The position numbers were made by a program, and so were the translations under genes. From QFOX01 sp044237845 (lineage in GTDB: Bacteria; Pseudomonadota; Alphaproteobacteria; Rickettsiales; UBA3002), in contig JBIIEL010000031.1 in the NCBI GenBank assembly GCA_044237845.1, positions 1-24,569 of the forward strand: a stretch of 24,569 nt of DNA, read 5' to 3'. The notes beneath the pieces were generated by a model, which was not told where the DNA came from, made no database searches, and worked only from the letters and a program-made list of their open reading frames with translations. Shown in pieces: positions 13,479 to 20,947 of this stretch; positions within the stretch are counted from its first letter, which is position 1, and every line of letters starts with the position of its first letter.

Positions 13479-15575
13479 ATGGAAATGTACGGTTACAACA
13501 TTCACGATATTATCTTAGGCTGCGGCGCGCTTGCGGTTGTTTACGGCCTGTTCACTATTCGCCAGATTCTGGCACAAAGCCGTGGCAACGCCGCGATGAT
13601 CGACATCGCTAACGCCATTCAGGAAGGCGCGAGCGCCTACCTTAACCGCCAATACACTACCATCGCGATGGTCGGCTTGGTCATCTTTGGCTTCCTTTAC
13701 AGCCAGCTCGGCATGCTGGTTGCCATCGGCTTCGCCATCGGCGCGGTCATGTCCGGCGTGGCAGGCTATATCGGGATGACGATCTCCGTTCGCGCCAACG
13801 TGCGCACGGCAGAAGCGGCGCGTAGCGGCATGCAAAAAGCCCTCACCATTGCGTTCCGTTCGGGCGCGGTGACGGGGATGTTCGTGGTGGGCCTCGGCCT
13901 TCTCGGCACGGCAGGCTACTATTTCTACCTGCAAAGCGTCGGCACGGAAGAGCGTGAAATCCTTGAAGCACTCGTGGCCCTTTCGTTCGGTGCCTCGCTG
14001 ATCTCGATCTTCGCCCGTCTCGGTGGTGGTATCTTCACCAAAGGCGCGGACGTAGGCGCGGATCTCGTGGGTAAAGTCGAAGCCGGCATTCCGGAAGACG
14101 ATGCACGTAACCCAGCCGTCATCGCCGATAACGTGGGCGATAACGTGGGCGACTGTGCAGGTATGGCTGCTGACTTGTTCGAAACCTATGTGGTGACGAT
14201 CGTGGCGACCATGCTCCTCGCGGCAATCTACTTCACCGGCGCTGCACGTGAGATTTTCATGATCTACCCGCTCGCGCTTGGCGGCGTGTGCATCGTGGCA
14301 TCGATCATCGGCACCTATTTCGTGAAGCTGGATGCCACTGGCAATATCATGAAGGCGCTGTATAAAGGCGTCATCGTGAGCGGCCTACTCTCGGCTGGGT
14401 TCATCTATAAGCTCACCGAGAAACTGATCGGGATGAATGCCGTCAACAAGATCGGCGACCTCTCCTTCACCGGGATGGACGTGTTCTATTGTTCGATGGT
14501 TGGCCTTGGCGTTACCGGCCTTCTGGTCTGGATCACCGAGTACTACACCTCGACGGCATTCCGTCCGGTACGTTCGGTTGCACAAGCGTCGACCACCGGT
14601 CACGGCACCAACGTGATTCAAGGTCTCGCGGTATCGATGGAATCCTGCGGCATGCCGATCATCGTGATCTGTGGCGGCATCCTCGTGCCGTACCTGCTCT
14701 GCGGCCTGTTCGGCGTGGCGATTGCTGCGACCACCATGCTCGCCCTCGCAGGGATGATCGTGGCGCTCGATGCCTATGGCCCTGTGACCGATAACGCAGG
14801 TGGTATTGCCGAAATGTCTGGCCTCCCGGCAGATGTTCGCGTGACCACCGATGCGCTCGATGCGGTCGGCAACACCACCAAAGCGGTGACCAAAGGCTAC
14901 GCCATCGGTTCGGCGGCACTTGCATCGCTGGTGCTGTTCACGGCGTATACGCAGGACATCAAACACTACTTCCCTGATCTTGACGTACAGTTCCTCCTCT
15001 CGGATCCGTATGTGCTGGTTGGCTTGTTCATCGGCGGTCTGCTCCCGTATTTCTTCGGCGGCATGGCGATGATGGCGGTTGGCCGTGCAGCAGGTGCTGT
15101 GGTGGTTGAAGTGCGTCGCCAGTTCAAAGAAATCCCAGGCATCATGGAACGTACCGCGAAGCCGGATTATAGCAAAGCGGTGGACATGCTCACCCGCGCT
15201 GCAATCCGCGAGATGGTCGTGCCAAGCCTGCTGCCAATCGCAACCCCCGTGGTGCTCTACTTCGTGATCAACGCGATCGCGGGTCAAGCATCGGCGTTTG
15301 CTTCTGTCGGCGCAATGCTGATCGGGATCATCGTGACGGGTCTGTTCGTTGCCATCTCGATGACCTCGGGTGGCGGCGCATGGGACAATGCGAAGAAGTA
15401 TATCGAAGAAGGTAACTTCGGCGGCAAAGGTTCCGAGGCGCATAAAGCGGCCGTGACAGGCGACACCGTAGGCGACCCGTATAAAGACACGGCTGGCCCT
15501 GCTGTTAACCCACTCATCAAGATCGCCAACATTTCGGCCATCCTGATGCTGGCACTGCTCGCCCACGGCGCGTAG
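13479..15575 (+). CDS. hppA: Membrane-bound K+-independent H+-pumping pyrophosphatase
   Basis: HppA couples PPi hydrolysis on the cytosolic face to H+ pumping across the inner membrane. I start it at the ATG at 13479 (698 residues) because GAGG lies 10 bases upstream; an in-frame ATG at 13440 has no ribosome site. About 16 hydrophobic segments are present. The catalytic loop DVGADLVGKVEAGIPEDDA is followed by NPAVIADNVGDNVGDCAGMAADLFETY, and a second acidic cluster near the C-terminus reads GDTVGDPYKDTAGPAVNP. In the subfamily-deciding stretch the sequence is GNTTKAVTKGYAIGSA: Lys rather than Ala after NTT marks the K+-independent class, known to pump H+. It ends at a strong hairpin. Confidence 0.96.
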   Translation: MEMYGYNIHDIILGCGALAVVYGLFTIRQILAQSRGNAAMIDIANAIQEGASAYLNRQYTTIAMVGLVIFGFLYSQLGMLVAIGFAIGAVMSGVAGYIGMTISVRANVRTAEAARSGMQKALTIAFRSGAVTGMFVVGLGLLGTAGYYFYLQSVGTEEREILEALVALSFGASLISIFARLGGGIFTKGADVGADLVGKVEAGIPEDDARNPAVIADNVGDNVGDCAGMAADLFETYVVTIVATMLLAAIYFTGAAREIFMIYPLALGGVCIVASIIGTYFVKLDATGNIMKALYKGVIVSGLLSAGFIYKLTEKLIGMNAVNKIGDLSFTGMDVFYCSMVGLGVTGLLVWITEYYTSTAFRPVRSVAQASTTGHGTNVIQGLAVSMESCGMPIIVICGGILVPYLLCGLFGVAIAATTMLALAGMIVALDAYGPVTDNAGGIAEMSGLPADVRVTTDALDAVGNTTKAVTKGYAIGSAALASLVLFTAYTQDIKHYFPDLDVQFLLSDPYVLVGLFIGGLLPYFFGGMAMMAVGRAAGAVVVEVRRQFKEIPGIMERTAKPDYSKAVDMLTRAAIREMVVPSLLPIATPVVLYFVINAIAGQASAFASVGAMLIGIIVTGLFVAISMTSGGGAWDNAKKYIEEGNFGGKGSEAHKAAVTGDTVGDPYKDTAGPAVNPLIKIANISAILMLALLAHGA

Positions 15576-15600
15576 AAGGCTGCGCCTTCAGGCGAAATGA

Positions 15601-15635
15601 AAAGGGCTTCGGAAGCAATTCCGAGGCCCTTTTTT
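15601..15635. terminator. Bidirectional terminator between hppA and the 16168 gene
   Basis: AGGGC-T-TCGGAA pairs with TTCCGA-G-GCCCT around a GCAA loop and is followed on the plus strand by TTTTTT, a strong intrinsic terminator for hppA. The opposite strand ends in TTTTCATTTC, so it can also stop the convergent orphan gene. A smaller GAAGGC/GCCTTC hairpin sits at 15575-15589 right at the hppA stop. Confidence 0.85.
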
Positions 15636-15652
15636 ATTGATATCACGAAACT

Positions 15653-16168
15653 CTAGCGGGCGATTTCTGCCGCAGCGTCTTTGCCCGCCTCTACCACCCC
15701 GGCATGGATATGAGATGAGGGCATCTCCGCACGATCGAGCGTACCAGCGTCGTCCTTGGCGTGATGTTCCTGCGCGGTCGCATCGAGCTCGCTTTTCACG
15801 GCCTCAAGCTCTTGCTTGGCCGCATCACGCTCCTGCTTGATGCGCTCAAACTGCTTCTGGCCTTTACCGGCATGTTTATGGCCATGCCGCAACCCGATCG
15901 CATAGCTAATCCAGTGACCAATTTGTGAGAATACCAATGCGCTACCGATAACAATAGCCGTTTTCTCTGTCGTATTACTAATCTTGAGGTTTTTAAACCA
16001 CTTGGTAATTGCGTCTGCATGCGAACTGCTCACCATACCAACCACAGCACCAACAATTGCTCCGATAATACTGCCAGCCCAACCGACAGCATTCCCCTTC
16101 CCAAGCGTTTCAATCGTCTTGGAGGGACCTTCATATTTTTCGTCGCTGCTCTGTTCTGTATTCGCCAT
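15653..16168 (-). CDS. Orphan membrane protein with glycine zipper and coiled coil
   Basis: No family is recognised. The 171-residue protein has a polar N-terminus (about 25 residues), then a membrane segment at 29-46 with a glycine zipper (Gly32, 36, 40, 44 at four-residue steps), a second membrane segment at about 67-93 (AIVIGSALVFSQIGHWISYAIG), and a charged helix at about 105-140 (QFERIKQERDAAKQELEAV) likely to form a coiled coil. The tail is acidic. Glycine zippers promote helix packing or oligomers in membranes. The ATG at 16168 has AGGTGA 9 bases upstream. It converges on hppA and has its own promoter with a tandem 11-bp site, so it is a stand-alone unit. Confidence 0.75.
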   Translation of the reverse strand: MANTEQSSDEKYEGPSKTIETLGKGNAVGWAGSIIGAIVGAVVGMVSSSHADAITKWFKNLKISNTTEKTAIVIGSALVFSQIGHWISYAIGLRHGHKHAGKGQKQFERIKQERDAAKQELEAVKSELDATAQEHHAKDDAGTLDRAEMPSSHIHAGVVEAGKDAAAEIAR

Positions 16169-16200
16169 GGGCGTAAATCACCTATATTGGTACAAGTATG

Positions 16201-16245
16201 AGTATAGCGCAGTTTGGGGGATAGTTTTGTGACAGTTTTGTGAAG
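16201..16245 (-). promoter_or_regulatory. Pho-box-like tandem site and -10 for the 16168 gene
   Basis: On the plus strand GTTTTGTGACA (16224-16234) is followed at once by GTTTTGTGAAG (16235-16245), an 11-bp direct repeat identical at 10 of 11 positions if the last two bases are compared loosely and 9 of 11 strictly. On the minus strand it reads CTTCACAAAAC then TGTCACAAAAC, close to the E. coli PhoB box. A TATACT -10 lies at 16206-16201; the 17-base gap equals one more 11-mer plus 6 bases, the spacing seen at Pho promoters such as pstS. This is the clearest of the four sites. Confidence 0.62.
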
Positions 16246-16311
16246 ATTGGCATTCACTTGTGTCTAGAGCTGGCCATTGCACAGGCCGTATTCCTCAGTT
16301 AGAACGTAGCC

Positions 16312-18156
16312 ATGCGTCCTGTTTTTGCCGTATTTATGCTCATCGCCACCCTGATATGCCCCGCTTTAGCGCAGGCGGGCGACCTTGCCACCCTGTTTGA
16401 ACGCTGGGAAACCCTGAAGGATAAAGACTCCCCCACCCCCCGTTTCGAGGACGGGCTCAATTTCCTAACCGAATATCCTGGCTGGCCGGACGAGAAATCC
16501 ATCCGCATGCGTACTGAGGCCGCCGCATTCAGCGAACAGCCCGAGCGCAGCCTCATGCGCGAGTTCTGCGAAATCATGCCGCCCATCTCTGGCCGAGGCA
16601 TGCTCGCCTGCGCCACCGCACAGGCGGCAGATGAAAAATCCTGTGGCGCATGGCTCCATCAGGGCTGGATTCAGGGCGATTTTTCGGAGAATGAAGAGCA
16701 GGCGATTCTCGCCCGCTATAGCACCCAAATCGCGGCGGATGCCCATCTTGCCCGCACCGAGCGGCTGCTTTATGAAGGGAAACCGACCGCTGCCCGACGT
16801 ATGCTGCCGCTGTTGCCTGCTGAGAATCATCCCCTTTACGAAGCATGGATAGGGCTAGCAGCGCGCGACCGCGCGGCGGAAGACCTGTGGCGCACCCTGC
16901 CCGAAAACGCGCAGAAATCACCCGGTCTTTTATTCGCGCGGCTCAGCAATGCCCGCAAATCCGGGCAGATGGATACGCTCATCGCTCTCGCCAAGAAAGT
17001 GCCCGCTCATGCGCCTTACCCAGAACAATGGTGGGAACATCAACAGATCGCCGCGCGTGAAGCCATCACCAAGCAACGCTACGATGATGCGTTATCCGTG
17101 CTCAGCCCGCACGGCGCGCTGGAGGGCGAGGATCTGGCCGAGGCGCTCTGGCTCAAAGGCTGGATTTTGCTGGAGTTCAAAGGAAACGCTTCCGCCGCCC
17201 ATAAGGATTTTCATGCCCTCTATGACCATGTCAAAACCCCGGTCAGCAAAGCCCGCGCTGCCTATTGGGCAGCACGTGCTGCTACTAAAAACGGCAACGC
17301 CGATATCGCGCAGCAATGGTATAACAAGGCAGCGCGCAACCCCACCGTGTTTTACGGCCAGCTTGCGCATCTCGCACTACATCCCGCAAAGCCGCTTGTT
17401 CTGCCCGAAGAGCCGCACTTCTCGGCCGCGCAGAAAGACATGTTCGAGGTTGCGCCGTTAGTAAAAATCATACGTTATCTCAGCGAGGAGGGCGCCCATA
17501 AACAGCGTGACCGCTTCCTGATTCACCTGACAAACGCCACTGAAACGCAGGCGCAGCTGACACTTGCCAGCAACCTCGCCCGCGAGGTGGGCGGTATCAG
17601 CAGCGCGGTCAAAGTGGCCAAATACGCACTCCGTAAACAGGCGATCATGGTCGAATCTGGCTGGCCACGCATCGACCTGCCCACCCCGATTGCAATTGAG
17701 CCGGCCTTGGCACTTGCCATTACCCGTCAGGAAAGCGAGTTCGACCCCAAGGCTGTCAGCAGCGCAAATGCGCGAGGGCTGATGCAGCTTCTGCCCTCGA
17801 CCGCCAAACATGTCGCCGATCAGCACGACCTCGACTATGACCGTGATTCACTCTTCAATCCCAAAGAAAATCTTACACTCGGCACCACCTATCTCGGCCA
17901 GATGGTGAGCGGCTTCGACGGTTCCTATATCCTCGGGATCGCGAGCTATAATGCAGGCCCCGGCACGGTGCGCAAATGGCTAAAGACATATGGCCCCCCC
18001 CCTAAAACGCTGGAGGGAAGCATCAACTGGATTGAATCTATCCCCTTCACCGAAACCCGAAACTATGTGCAGCGCGTGCTGGAGAATGTGCAGGTCTACC
18101 GTACACTTGCACAGCCGGAAGCCCCACCGACGCTTGACCAAGACCTGGTGCGCTAA
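16312..18156 (+). CDS. Soluble lytic murein transglycosylase (Slt70-type)
   Basis: This periplasmic enzyme cleaves peptidoglycan glycan strands, leaving 1,6-anhydro ends, for wall turnover or for making openings in the wall. The 614-residue protein starts with a signal peptide (MRPVFAVFMLIATLICPALA, cleavage near QAG). Residues about 25-450 are a long run of paired helices like the Slt70 superhelical ring. Residues 462-600 are the SLT catalytic domain: Glu474 in ITRQESEFD is the catalytic acid (ES motif), followed by GLMQLLPSTA (489-498), the NPKENLTLGTTYL segment and SYNAGPG (545-551), all intact. The length is near that of E. coli Slt. The ribosome site is weak. Its stop overlaps the stop of the convergent lipoprotein by 3 bases. 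Confidence 0.93.
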   Translation: MRPVFAVFMLIATLICPALAQAGDLATLFERWETLKDKDSPTPRFEDGLNFLTEYPGWPDEKSIRMRTEAAAFSEQPERSLMREFCEIMPPISGRGMLACATAQAADEKSCGAWLHQGWIQGDFSENEEQAILARYSTQIAADAHLARTERLLYEGKPTAARRMLPLLPAENHPLYEAWIGLAARDRAAEDLWRTLPENAQKSPGLLFARLSNARKSGQMDTLIALAKKVPAHAPYPEQWWEHQQIAAREAITKQRYDDALSVLSPHGALEGEDLAEALWLKGWILLEFKGNASAAHKDFHALYDHVKTPVSKARAAYWAARAATKNGNADIAQQWYNKAARNPTVFYGQLAHLALHPAKPLVLPEEPHFSAAQKDMFEVAPLVKIIRYLSEEGAHKQRDRFLIHLTNATETQAQLTLASNLAREVGGISSAVKVAKYALRKQAIMVESGWPRIDLPTPIAIEPALALAITRQESEFDPKAVSSANARGLMQLLPSTAKHVADQHDLDYDRDSLFNPKENLTLGTTYLGQMVSGFDGSYILGIASYNAGPGTVRKWLKTYGPPPKTLEGSINWIESIPFTETRNYVQRVLENVQVYRTLAQPEAPPTLDQDLVR

Positions 18157-18356
18157 ATATCGGTGCAGGAGGGTAGATCGCCGATGGTCATACAGTTGGA
18201 GGGGCCTTTGGGCGGGGTATAATAGCTGTCGTTACCAGCCTGCGAGGCGGGATGTAGGTCGTAGAGTTCATAGGGATTTTTTTGCGCATACATACCCGAA
18301 CAGCCCATCAGGATGGCACTGGTAACAAGGCTCATTCGCTGGAAAAAACCTCTCAT
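18153..18356 (-). CDS. Small lipoprotein of unknown function
   Basis: This 67-residue product starts with a lipoprotein signal: MRGFFQRMSLVTSAILMGC has basic residues, a hydrophobic core and a lipobox ILMGC with the acylated Cys at residue 19. I choose the ATG at 18356 because it gives a normal signal length; the frame extends to an ATG at 18383, which would add 9 residues. The mature part is about 49 residues, polar, with Tyr/Pro-rich stretches and two more cysteines (SNCMTIGDLPSC) that could form a disulphide. It converges on the lytic transglycosylase with overlapping stop codons. No homologue is recognised. Confidence 0.62.
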   Translation of the reverse strand: MRGFFQRMSLVTSAILMGCSGMYAQKNPYELYDLHPASQAGNDSYYTPPKGPSNCMTIGDLPSCTDI

Positions 18357-18482
18357 CACCCCTATGCCTACCACAGCGCCCATCCGCCCGCACAGAAAAA
18401 ACGGAACAAGCTCAACATTCTAACGCCATCCCCCGTGTCATCCGTGCGCGTAAGCCACAATGATTAATTACACGTCAAAATC

Positions 18483-18498
18483 TTAATGATTTATTAAC
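18483..18498 (+). promoter_or_regulatory. CtrA-type box TTAA-N7-TTAAC
   Basis: A perfect full site (TTAA at 18483-18486, seven bases, TTAAC at 18494-18498) matches the alphaproteobacterial cell-cycle regulator CtrA consensus. It lies 12 bases before the GTG of the kinase-like gene. The local sequence is AT-rich, which raises the chance of a random match, but it is the only such site I found. Confidence 0.5.
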
Positions 18499-18510
18499 TA
18501 TTTTAGTGTA

Positions 18511-19476
18511 GTGATGGATATGCCCATGCACCAGCGCTTTACGCCACAGTCCGTATCGATGCAGGAACACAGTGTCAGCCCACTGGTAGTGGTCGATATT
18601 CTGCTGCTTAGCACCTTATGCCTGATTCCCAACCTGTTGATGGGCATCAGCTTCCTGCAAACCGCGCGCCCTACGACTGGAGAACATAGCGGGTGGTTGA
18701 GTACGCTGGGTATGACACTGGAACCCACAGATCTGCAGAAATTCGTGCTCTGGGCAACGGCCAATCTGCTGCTGCTCGTGATGCTGTTTGCCGTACGCCG
18801 CTATGCGATTTGCCCAATAGTTGGCGTGGTGAAGCAGGTTCAGATAATTCTTGGTGTAGTCACACAAAATGTTCCCAAACGCGCCGCTTCGATGCTTGAT
18901 GTCCGTGGGATGGTGAATGATCTCGCGCGGATGACCCATCTGGCGCTGGAATATTACCTGAAGCACCAGCAGGCCACCGGCGCATTACAGGAAGTACGAA
19001 CACTTGTCTCCGAAATCAGCCATCAGCAAGCCACAATTGTCCGCAGCACCAGTCGTGAAATGCTAGCGCCGCATCAGGCCGTGCTGGCTTACGCAAACTA
19101 TCTGGAAGAGCGCATTACCCGTCAGGCAGCAGACCCCACCCTACGCTATGACTTCGACGAAGTCAGTGAGTCGAGCTTTAACCTCAAAATCATCGCTGGT
19201 GCATTGGGTTTGCTGCAAACGGAAACCACCATCAAATCAACCCCCGTAGGCATTCCGCTGATGATGCAACAAACCCTGCTAGCGCTTTCTCCCAGCCTCG
19301 ACCGGCGCGGCATGAAGCTTACCACCGTAGAGGTGGAGCCAGATGTTGTGGCGCTCGGCGATCCCGCCATTTTGGCGCATCTGTTGTGGATGATTCTGCT
19401 GGGCACAGTACGCTACGCCGCCGACGAAAGCACCTTGCGCATGCGCTGCCTCTATACCGTAGCCGTGCGATACTGA
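18511..19476 (+). CDS. Degenerate sensor-kinase-like membrane protein, frameshifted
   Basis: This 321-residue frame (GTG at 18511; in-frame ATGs at 18514, 18520 and 18526; no clear ribosome site) has two membrane helices (about 24-48 and 78-95) and then a cytoplasmic part like a histidine kinase. The dimerisation region STSREMLAPHQAVLAYANYLEE (about 179-200) aligns with the usual SHELRTPL H-box, but Arg182 replaces the phospho-accepting His. The ATPase start GDPAILAHLLWMILLGTVRYA (283-303) aligns with the N-box, but its catalytic Asn is gone. The frame stops at TGA 19474-19476 in mid ATPase domain; the rest continues in the -1 frame. It looks like a pseudokinase or decaying gene. A CtrA-type box lies just upstream. 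Confidence 0.65.
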   Translation: MMDMPMHQRFTPQSVSMQEHSVSPLVVVDILLLSTLCLIPNLLMGISFLQTARPTTGEHSGWLSTLGMTLEPTDLQKFVLWATANLLLLVMLFAVRRYAICPIVGVVKQVQIILGVVTQNVPKRAASMLDVRGMVNDLARMTHLALEYYLKHQQATGALQEVRTLVSEISHQQATIVRSTSREMLAPHQAVLAYANYLEERITRQAADPTLRYDFDEVSESSFNLKIIAGALGLLQTETTIKSTPVGIPLMMQQTLLALSPSLDRRGMKLTTVEVEPDVVALGDPAILAHLLWMILLGTVRYAADESTLRMRCLYTVAVRY

Positions 19477-19709
19477 GTATCGCCATCACCGAGCTATGCT
19501 CCAGCACCCTCACCGCCGAAGAGCGCGAGGCTTTACTCAACCAGCAATCACCTCATGCCACGCCCCATATGTTTGCCGAGACCATACGTATCCACGGCAA
19601 CATCCAACTGGCAGATATGCTATCGAAACTCTTTGGTGGCGAGCTTTCCGTATTGCCACTCACCAGCCACTCCTGCGAAATCTGCCTGAGCTTGCCTGCA
19701 GGCGCTTGA
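19467..19709 (+). pseudogene. Out-of-frame C-terminal ATPase remnant of the kinase-like gene
   Basis: In the frame one base back from the upstream gene, the reading continues ILSIAITELCSSTLTAEE through to GGELSVLPLTSHSCEICLSLP and a TGA at 19707-19709. The last part matches the end of a histidine-kinase ATPase domain (GG-x-I-x-V-x-S, then the F-x-x-x-LP strand). Joining the frames at about 19467 gives a natural VRILSIAIT strand, so a one-base deletion (or sequencing error) near 19467-19475 explains the break. No ATP-lid G-box is visible, consistent with degeneracy. It has no start codon of its own that I would trust. Confidence 0.6.
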
Positions 19710-19764
19710 ACTTGTCACTGAATCCCTTTATTAAGTGCGACTCACCTTGACGATGGGAGTCCTT

Positions 19765-20151
19765 ATGAACCGTTCCGCACTCGTGGCATGCCTGCTTACC
19801 GCCAGCCTCGCAACCGTTGCTAATGCCGCTGCCCCCGCAGCTGCCGCTGGCGATGCCGATAAAAAACACGCGGAATATTTTGCCCGTAGCGACATGAACA
19901 GCGACGGCGTAATTTCCAAGGACGAATTCCTGGCAAAAACCCTCAAGCGCTTTAGTGAAATCGACAGCAACCGTGACGGAAAAATCAACCCGGTGGAGAT
20001 GAAAGCCTATCGCGAAGTGAAAAAAGCCGAACGGGCAAAGAAAAAAGCCGCTAAAAAAGCGGCAAAACAGGCTGCCGCAGCAGCGAAAGCCCCCGCAGCG
20101 GCGCCCGTAGCAGCCACAAAACCCACAGTGCCAGCGCCTGCCGCACATTAG
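19765..20151 (+). CDS. Secreted EF-hand protein with Lys/Ala-rich tail
   Basis: This 128-residue protein starts at the ATG at 19765, chosen because GGGAG lies 5 bases upstream; an in-frame ATG exists upstream at 19735. A signal peptide (MNRSALVACLLTASLATVANA) sends it to the periplasm. Two consecutive canonical EF-hand loops follow: DMNSDGVISKDE and DSNRDGKINPVE, each with D/N/D at positions 1, 3, 5, Gly at 6, a hydrophobic at 8 and Glu at 12, so Ca2+ binding is likely. The C-terminal third is a low-complexity run of Lys and Ala (KKKAAKKAAKQAAAAAKAP) then Ala/Pro, possibly binding anionic polymers or the cell wall. Its role is unknown. Confidence 0.85.
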   Translation: MNRSALVACLLTASLATVANAAAPAAAAGDADKKHAEYFARSDMNSDGVISKDEFLAKTLKRFSEIDSNRDGKINPVEMKAYREVKKAERAKKKAAKKAAKQAAAAAKAPAAAPVAATKPTVPAPAAH

Positions 20152-20164
20152 GCGTTAAAAACCG

Positions 20165-20193
20165 TTGACACCCCTATAGATGGCGGCTAAAAG
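20165..20193 (+). promoter_or_regulatory. Putative rpmJ promoter
   Basis: A perfect TTGACA (20165-20170) and TAAAAG (20188-20193) are spaced by 17 bases, 30 bases before the rpmJ ATG. This is the best sigma-70-like promoter in the window. Confidence 0.6.
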
Positions 20194-20223
20194 GCAGCCT
20201 CTTTATGATAATAGGATGACGTT

Positions 20224-20349
20224 ATGAAAGTTCTCAGCTCCCTCAAATCCGCGAAAAAGCGTGATAAAAACTGCCGCGTTGTGCGCCGCAAAGGCCGCCT
20301 GTACGTGATCAACAAGCAAAACCCGCGCATGAAAGCGCGCCAGGGCTAG
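20224..20349 (+). CDS. rpmJ: 50S ribosomal protein L36 (long, zinc-free form)
   Basis: The 41-residue product MKVLSSLKSAKKRDKNCRVV... continues with RRKGRLYVINKQNPRMKARQG, typical of L36. This is the longer variant with the KSAKKRDKNC insertion; the zinc-binding C-x2-C-x12-C-x4-H pattern of the C+ form is missing (only one Cys remains), so it is the C- form, common in alphaproteobacteria. L36 is a small core-region protein of the large subunit. AGGA lies 7 bases before the ATG. It is a single gene with its own promoter and a downstream hairpin. Confidence 0.95.
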   Translation: MKVLSSLKSAKKRDKNCRVVRRKGRLYVINKQNPRMKARQG

Positions 20350-20370
20350 CCCTTCGGTTTTCTTCAAATA

Positions 20371-20403
20371 AAAAAACAGCGACCATGTGCCGCTGTTTTT
20401 TTT
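20371..20403. terminator. Bidirectional terminator after rpmJ
   Basis: AAAAAACAGCG (20371-20381) pairs with CGCTGTTTTTT (20391-20401) across a 9-base loop, with T residues on both strands. It ends rpmJ on the plus strand and the OmpA-like gene on the minus strand, whose stop is at 20423. Confidence 0.85.
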
Positions 20404-20422
20404 ATGTCTTCCATAATGGAAA

Positions 20423-20827
20423 TTAGCGCACGTAAATGCGTGTTTCATCAAATCGCAGGCCAGCCTCGGCCTTGCCAGTGATGTGCATCCGCTCCATCGG
20501 TACGCCAATGCTTTTTAATGTTGCAATCACTGCCTGCGTGTTACGGCTTGCGGTATTCACCCACTGCGCATCCATCTGTGGATTGCCCGTCAGCGGCGCG
20601 TTCGATACAACATCGAACATCACATCCGACTTCACTGCTACAGCTTGCGACACCGCACTATAAAGCTGCTGATCATAATATACGCGAGGCTGATTGAAAC
20701 GAATCACCATGAGGGGCTGCACCTCGTCGACAAATGCCTGCGCATATAATGGCAGCGGCATGACGGCACTCATAACAAGCGCGCAACCTATAGTTATAAA
20801 ACGAAATAGGGAACGAATTTTCTGCAT
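20423..20827 (-). CDS. Secreted protein with divergent OmpA-like C-terminal domain
   Basis: The 134-residue product opens with a signal peptide (MQKIRSLFRFITIGCALVMS, cleavage near LYAQA, residue 31). The remaining about 100 residues follow the OmpA-like layout: a strand VIRFNQPRVYY, a helix, a strand SDVMFDVVSNAP, then ASRNTQAVIATLKSIGVPMERMHITGKAEAG, matching the usual RA..V...L...GV...R....G.G segment, ending in an R-x-YVR strand. The peptidoglycan-binding Asp/Arg pair of true OmpA domains is not clearly conserved (NTASRN rather than NxxLSxxRA), so wall binding is uncertain. It ends at the terminator shared with rpmJ. GGGAGG lies just upstream of the ATG. Confidence 0.65.
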   Translation of the reverse strand: MQKIRSLFRFITIGCALVMSAVMPLPLYAQAFVDEVQPLMVIRFNQPRVYYDQQLYSAVSQAVAVKSDVMFDVVSNAPLTGNPQMDAQWVNTASRNTQAVIATLKSIGVPMERMHITGKAEAGLRFDETRIYVR

Positions 20828-20884
20828 CCAACCTCCCTAGCATGCCAAAAACAGGCACGCAAGAACGACATCATAAAAAGCCGC

Positions 20885-20913
20885 TTGCACTCTGCACACG
20901 AGTTGGTTAGGTT
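20885..20913 (+). promoter_or_regulatory. Putative tRNA-Arg promoter
   Basis: TTGCAC (20885-20890) and TAGGTT (20908-20913) with a 17-base spacer lie 35 bases before the tRNA and are followed by a GC-rich discriminator, as at stable-RNA promoters. The -10 match is weak. Confidence 0.35.
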
Positions 20914-20947
20914 GCCGCTCCCTTCACCGCATAGGTGAAACATCTGC

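Noticed and set aside
14385..15566. A 393-codon open frame on the minus strand
   Set aside because: It is antisense to hppA, rich in His, Arg and Cys, without any family feature.
19455..19480. Programmed -1 ribosomal frameshift in the kinase-like gene
   Set aside because: There is no X-XXY-YYZ slippery heptamer and no clear stimulatory hairpin directly after it; a deletion or sequencing error is simpler.
19712..19718. Another TGTCACA-type half-site (TTGTCAC) before the EF-hand gene
   Set aside because: There is no partner half-site at 11 bp on either side, so it does not fit the tandem pattern.
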